A program made the translations under genes and the position numbers. Shown piece after piece: positions 63,431 to 64,000 of a stretch of 64,000 nucleotides of DNA (the first letter of the stretch is position 1; the number at the start of each line of letters is the position of its first letter). The stretch spans positions 124,001 to 188,000 of the forward strand of contig NZ_JAHUZB010000002.1 in assembly GCF_019218635.1 (NCBI RefSeq), read 5' to 3'. The notes under the pieces are model-generated. The model made no database searches, was not told the DNA's origin, and saw only the letters and a list, made by a program, of their open reading frames with translations. This DNA comes from Enterococcus alishanensis. GTDB lineage: Bacteria > Bacillota > Bacilli > Lactobacillales > Enterococcaceae.

Positions 63431-63447
63431 TTGTTTACTAAATATTT
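63406..63447. promoter_or_regulatory. Perfect 42-nt palindrome over the galE promoter (operator candidate)
   Basis: 18-bp arms AAATATTTAGTAAACAAA / TTTGTTTACTAAATATTT around ATATAA. The GTTTACTAAA half-site resembles LacI/GalR-family operators. It covers the spacer, the -10 and the start site. Confidence 0.8.
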
Positions 63448-63470
63448 TTCTCTTAGAAAGGAGATTCCTT

Positions 63471-64000
63471 ATGTCAATTCTAGTTTTAGGTGGCGCAGGC
63501 TATATCGGTTCTCATACAGTCGACAAATTAATTCAAAAAAATTATCAAGTAGTGGTGGTGGATAATTTATTAACTGGGCACCGTGATGCAGTTCATCCTG
63601 ATGCAACATTTTATTTGGGAGATTGTCGTGATAAGAAATTTTTGGAACATGTTTTTGAAAAAGAAGCCATTGAGGGTGTTGTTCATTTTGCCGCTAGCTC
63701 CTTGGTGGGAGAGTCCGTTGAAAATCCCTTGAAGTATTTCAATAATAATGTTGGTGGGATGGAAATTTTATTAGAAGTGATGGAAGAATTTAAAGTAAAA
63801 AATATTGTTTTTTCTTCAACTGCTGCAACTTATGGAGAACCTACCGTTTCTCCAATTACAGAAGACGTACCGACAAACCCGAAAAATCCATATGGGGAAA
63901 GCAAATTAATGATGGAAAAAATGATGAAGTGGTGTGACAATGCCTATGGGATGCGTTATGTAGCCTTACGTTACTTTAATGTGGCAGGTGCAAAAGAAGA
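63471..64000 (+). CDS. galE: UDP-glucose 4-epimerase (3' end outside window)
   Basis: 176 residues are visible; the gene continues past the right edge. Rossmann motif [10 protein letters not shown] (7-16), Ser115/Ser116 with Thr117, and the catalytic Tyr141-x3-Lys145 (YGESK), the standard short-chain dehydrogenase set of GalE. It interconverts UDP-galactose and UDP-glucose, in the Leloir pathway or for surface-sugar supply. AAAGGAG precedes ATG 63471. It is transcribed from the promoter inside the palindrome. Confidence 0.95.
   Translation, partial: MSILVLGGAGYIGSHTVDKLIQKNYQVVVVDNLLTGHRDAVHPDATFYLGDCRDKKFLEHVFEKEAIEGVVHFAASSLVGESVENPLKYFNNNVGGMEILLEVMEEFKVKNIVFSSTAATYGEPTVSPITEDVPTNPKNPYGESKLMMEKMMKWCDNAYGMRYVALRYFNVAGAKE

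Noticed and set aside
1-64000. CRISPR arrays, insertion sequences, prophage genes, tRNA or rRNA genes
   Set aside because: No spaced repeats, transposase or integrase motifs, or cloverleaf-like sequences were noticed. Gene order and codon use look like core chromosome throughout.

Overview
The window is a dense, low-GC stretch of a Firmicutes chromosome. Gene content and order point to the Lactobacillales, most likely Enterococcaceae. The evidence is the fabT-fabH-acpP-fabD-fabG-fabF-accB-fabZ-accC-accD-accA cluster, a ptsHI pair whose HPr matches the enterococcal form, a bgsA/bgsB-like glycolipid glycosyltransferase pair, the order thrS - class B PBP - glutathione peroxidase - rpmG, a clpE with CtsR and HrcA sites, and the yqeG-yqeH-yhbY-nadD-yqeK-rsfS-yqeM cluster. 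I cannot name the species. Both edges cut genes: an LTA-synthase-like gene on the left and galE on the right. No tRNA, rRNA, insertion sequence, phage gene or CRISPR array was seen.

Layout. 1-6.8 kb: cell-envelope genes (LtaS-family phosphoglycerol transferase, GtrA flippase-like protein, LCP ligase) around sodA and two minus-strand genes (2-hydroxyacid dehydrogenase, DUF1189). 6.9-17.5 kb: RNA/DNA maintenance and translation (RlmCD-type methyltransferase, RecX, MutY, DUF402, GNAT, AI-2E transporter, CNNM/HlyC protein, RF3) and a polytopic GT-C-like protein. 17.5-24.5 kb: clpE facing ptsHI, then the diglucosyl-diacylglycerol glycosyltransferases. 24.5-27 kb: a beta-hydroxyacid dehydrogenase, YkuJ and cyclopropane fatty acid synthase. 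27.2-35.8 kb: the type II fatty-acid synthesis and acetyl-CoA carboxylase operon, led by its repressor fabT with two FabT boxes. fabK is absent from its usual place. 35.9-39.2 kb: a polar amino-acid ABC transporter with two tandem binding proteins. 39.4-45.6 kb: the ribosome-assembly/NAD cluster, TmcAL and a YebC-family protein. 45.7-48.6 kb: HelD and an unknown protein on the minus strand. 48.7-54.4 kb: a tautomerase, T-box-controlled thrS, PBP, glutathione peroxidase and ribosomal protein L33. 54.6-55.9 kb: two poorly known envelope-type proteins. 55.9-59.8 kb: a divergent siderophore ABC system under two Fur-like boxes. 59.8-63.1 kb: folate cyclo-ligase, rhomboid protease, YqgQ, glucokinase, a rhodanese-like protein and DUF488. 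63.2-64 kb: DUF3042 and galE, separated by a perfect 42-nt inverted repeat.

Most of the window is core chromosome. The interest lies in regulation and in exceptions. These are an apparent AUA start codon for rsfS, a terminator-like hairpin between acpP and fabD where fabK is missing, a CIRCE plus CtsR box at clpE, paired Fur boxes, a long palindrome over the galE promoter, and a duplicated binding-protein gene with its promoter. I found no clearly new multi-gene system. Promoter, operator and start-site calls are readings of sequence by eye; none is experimentally supported.
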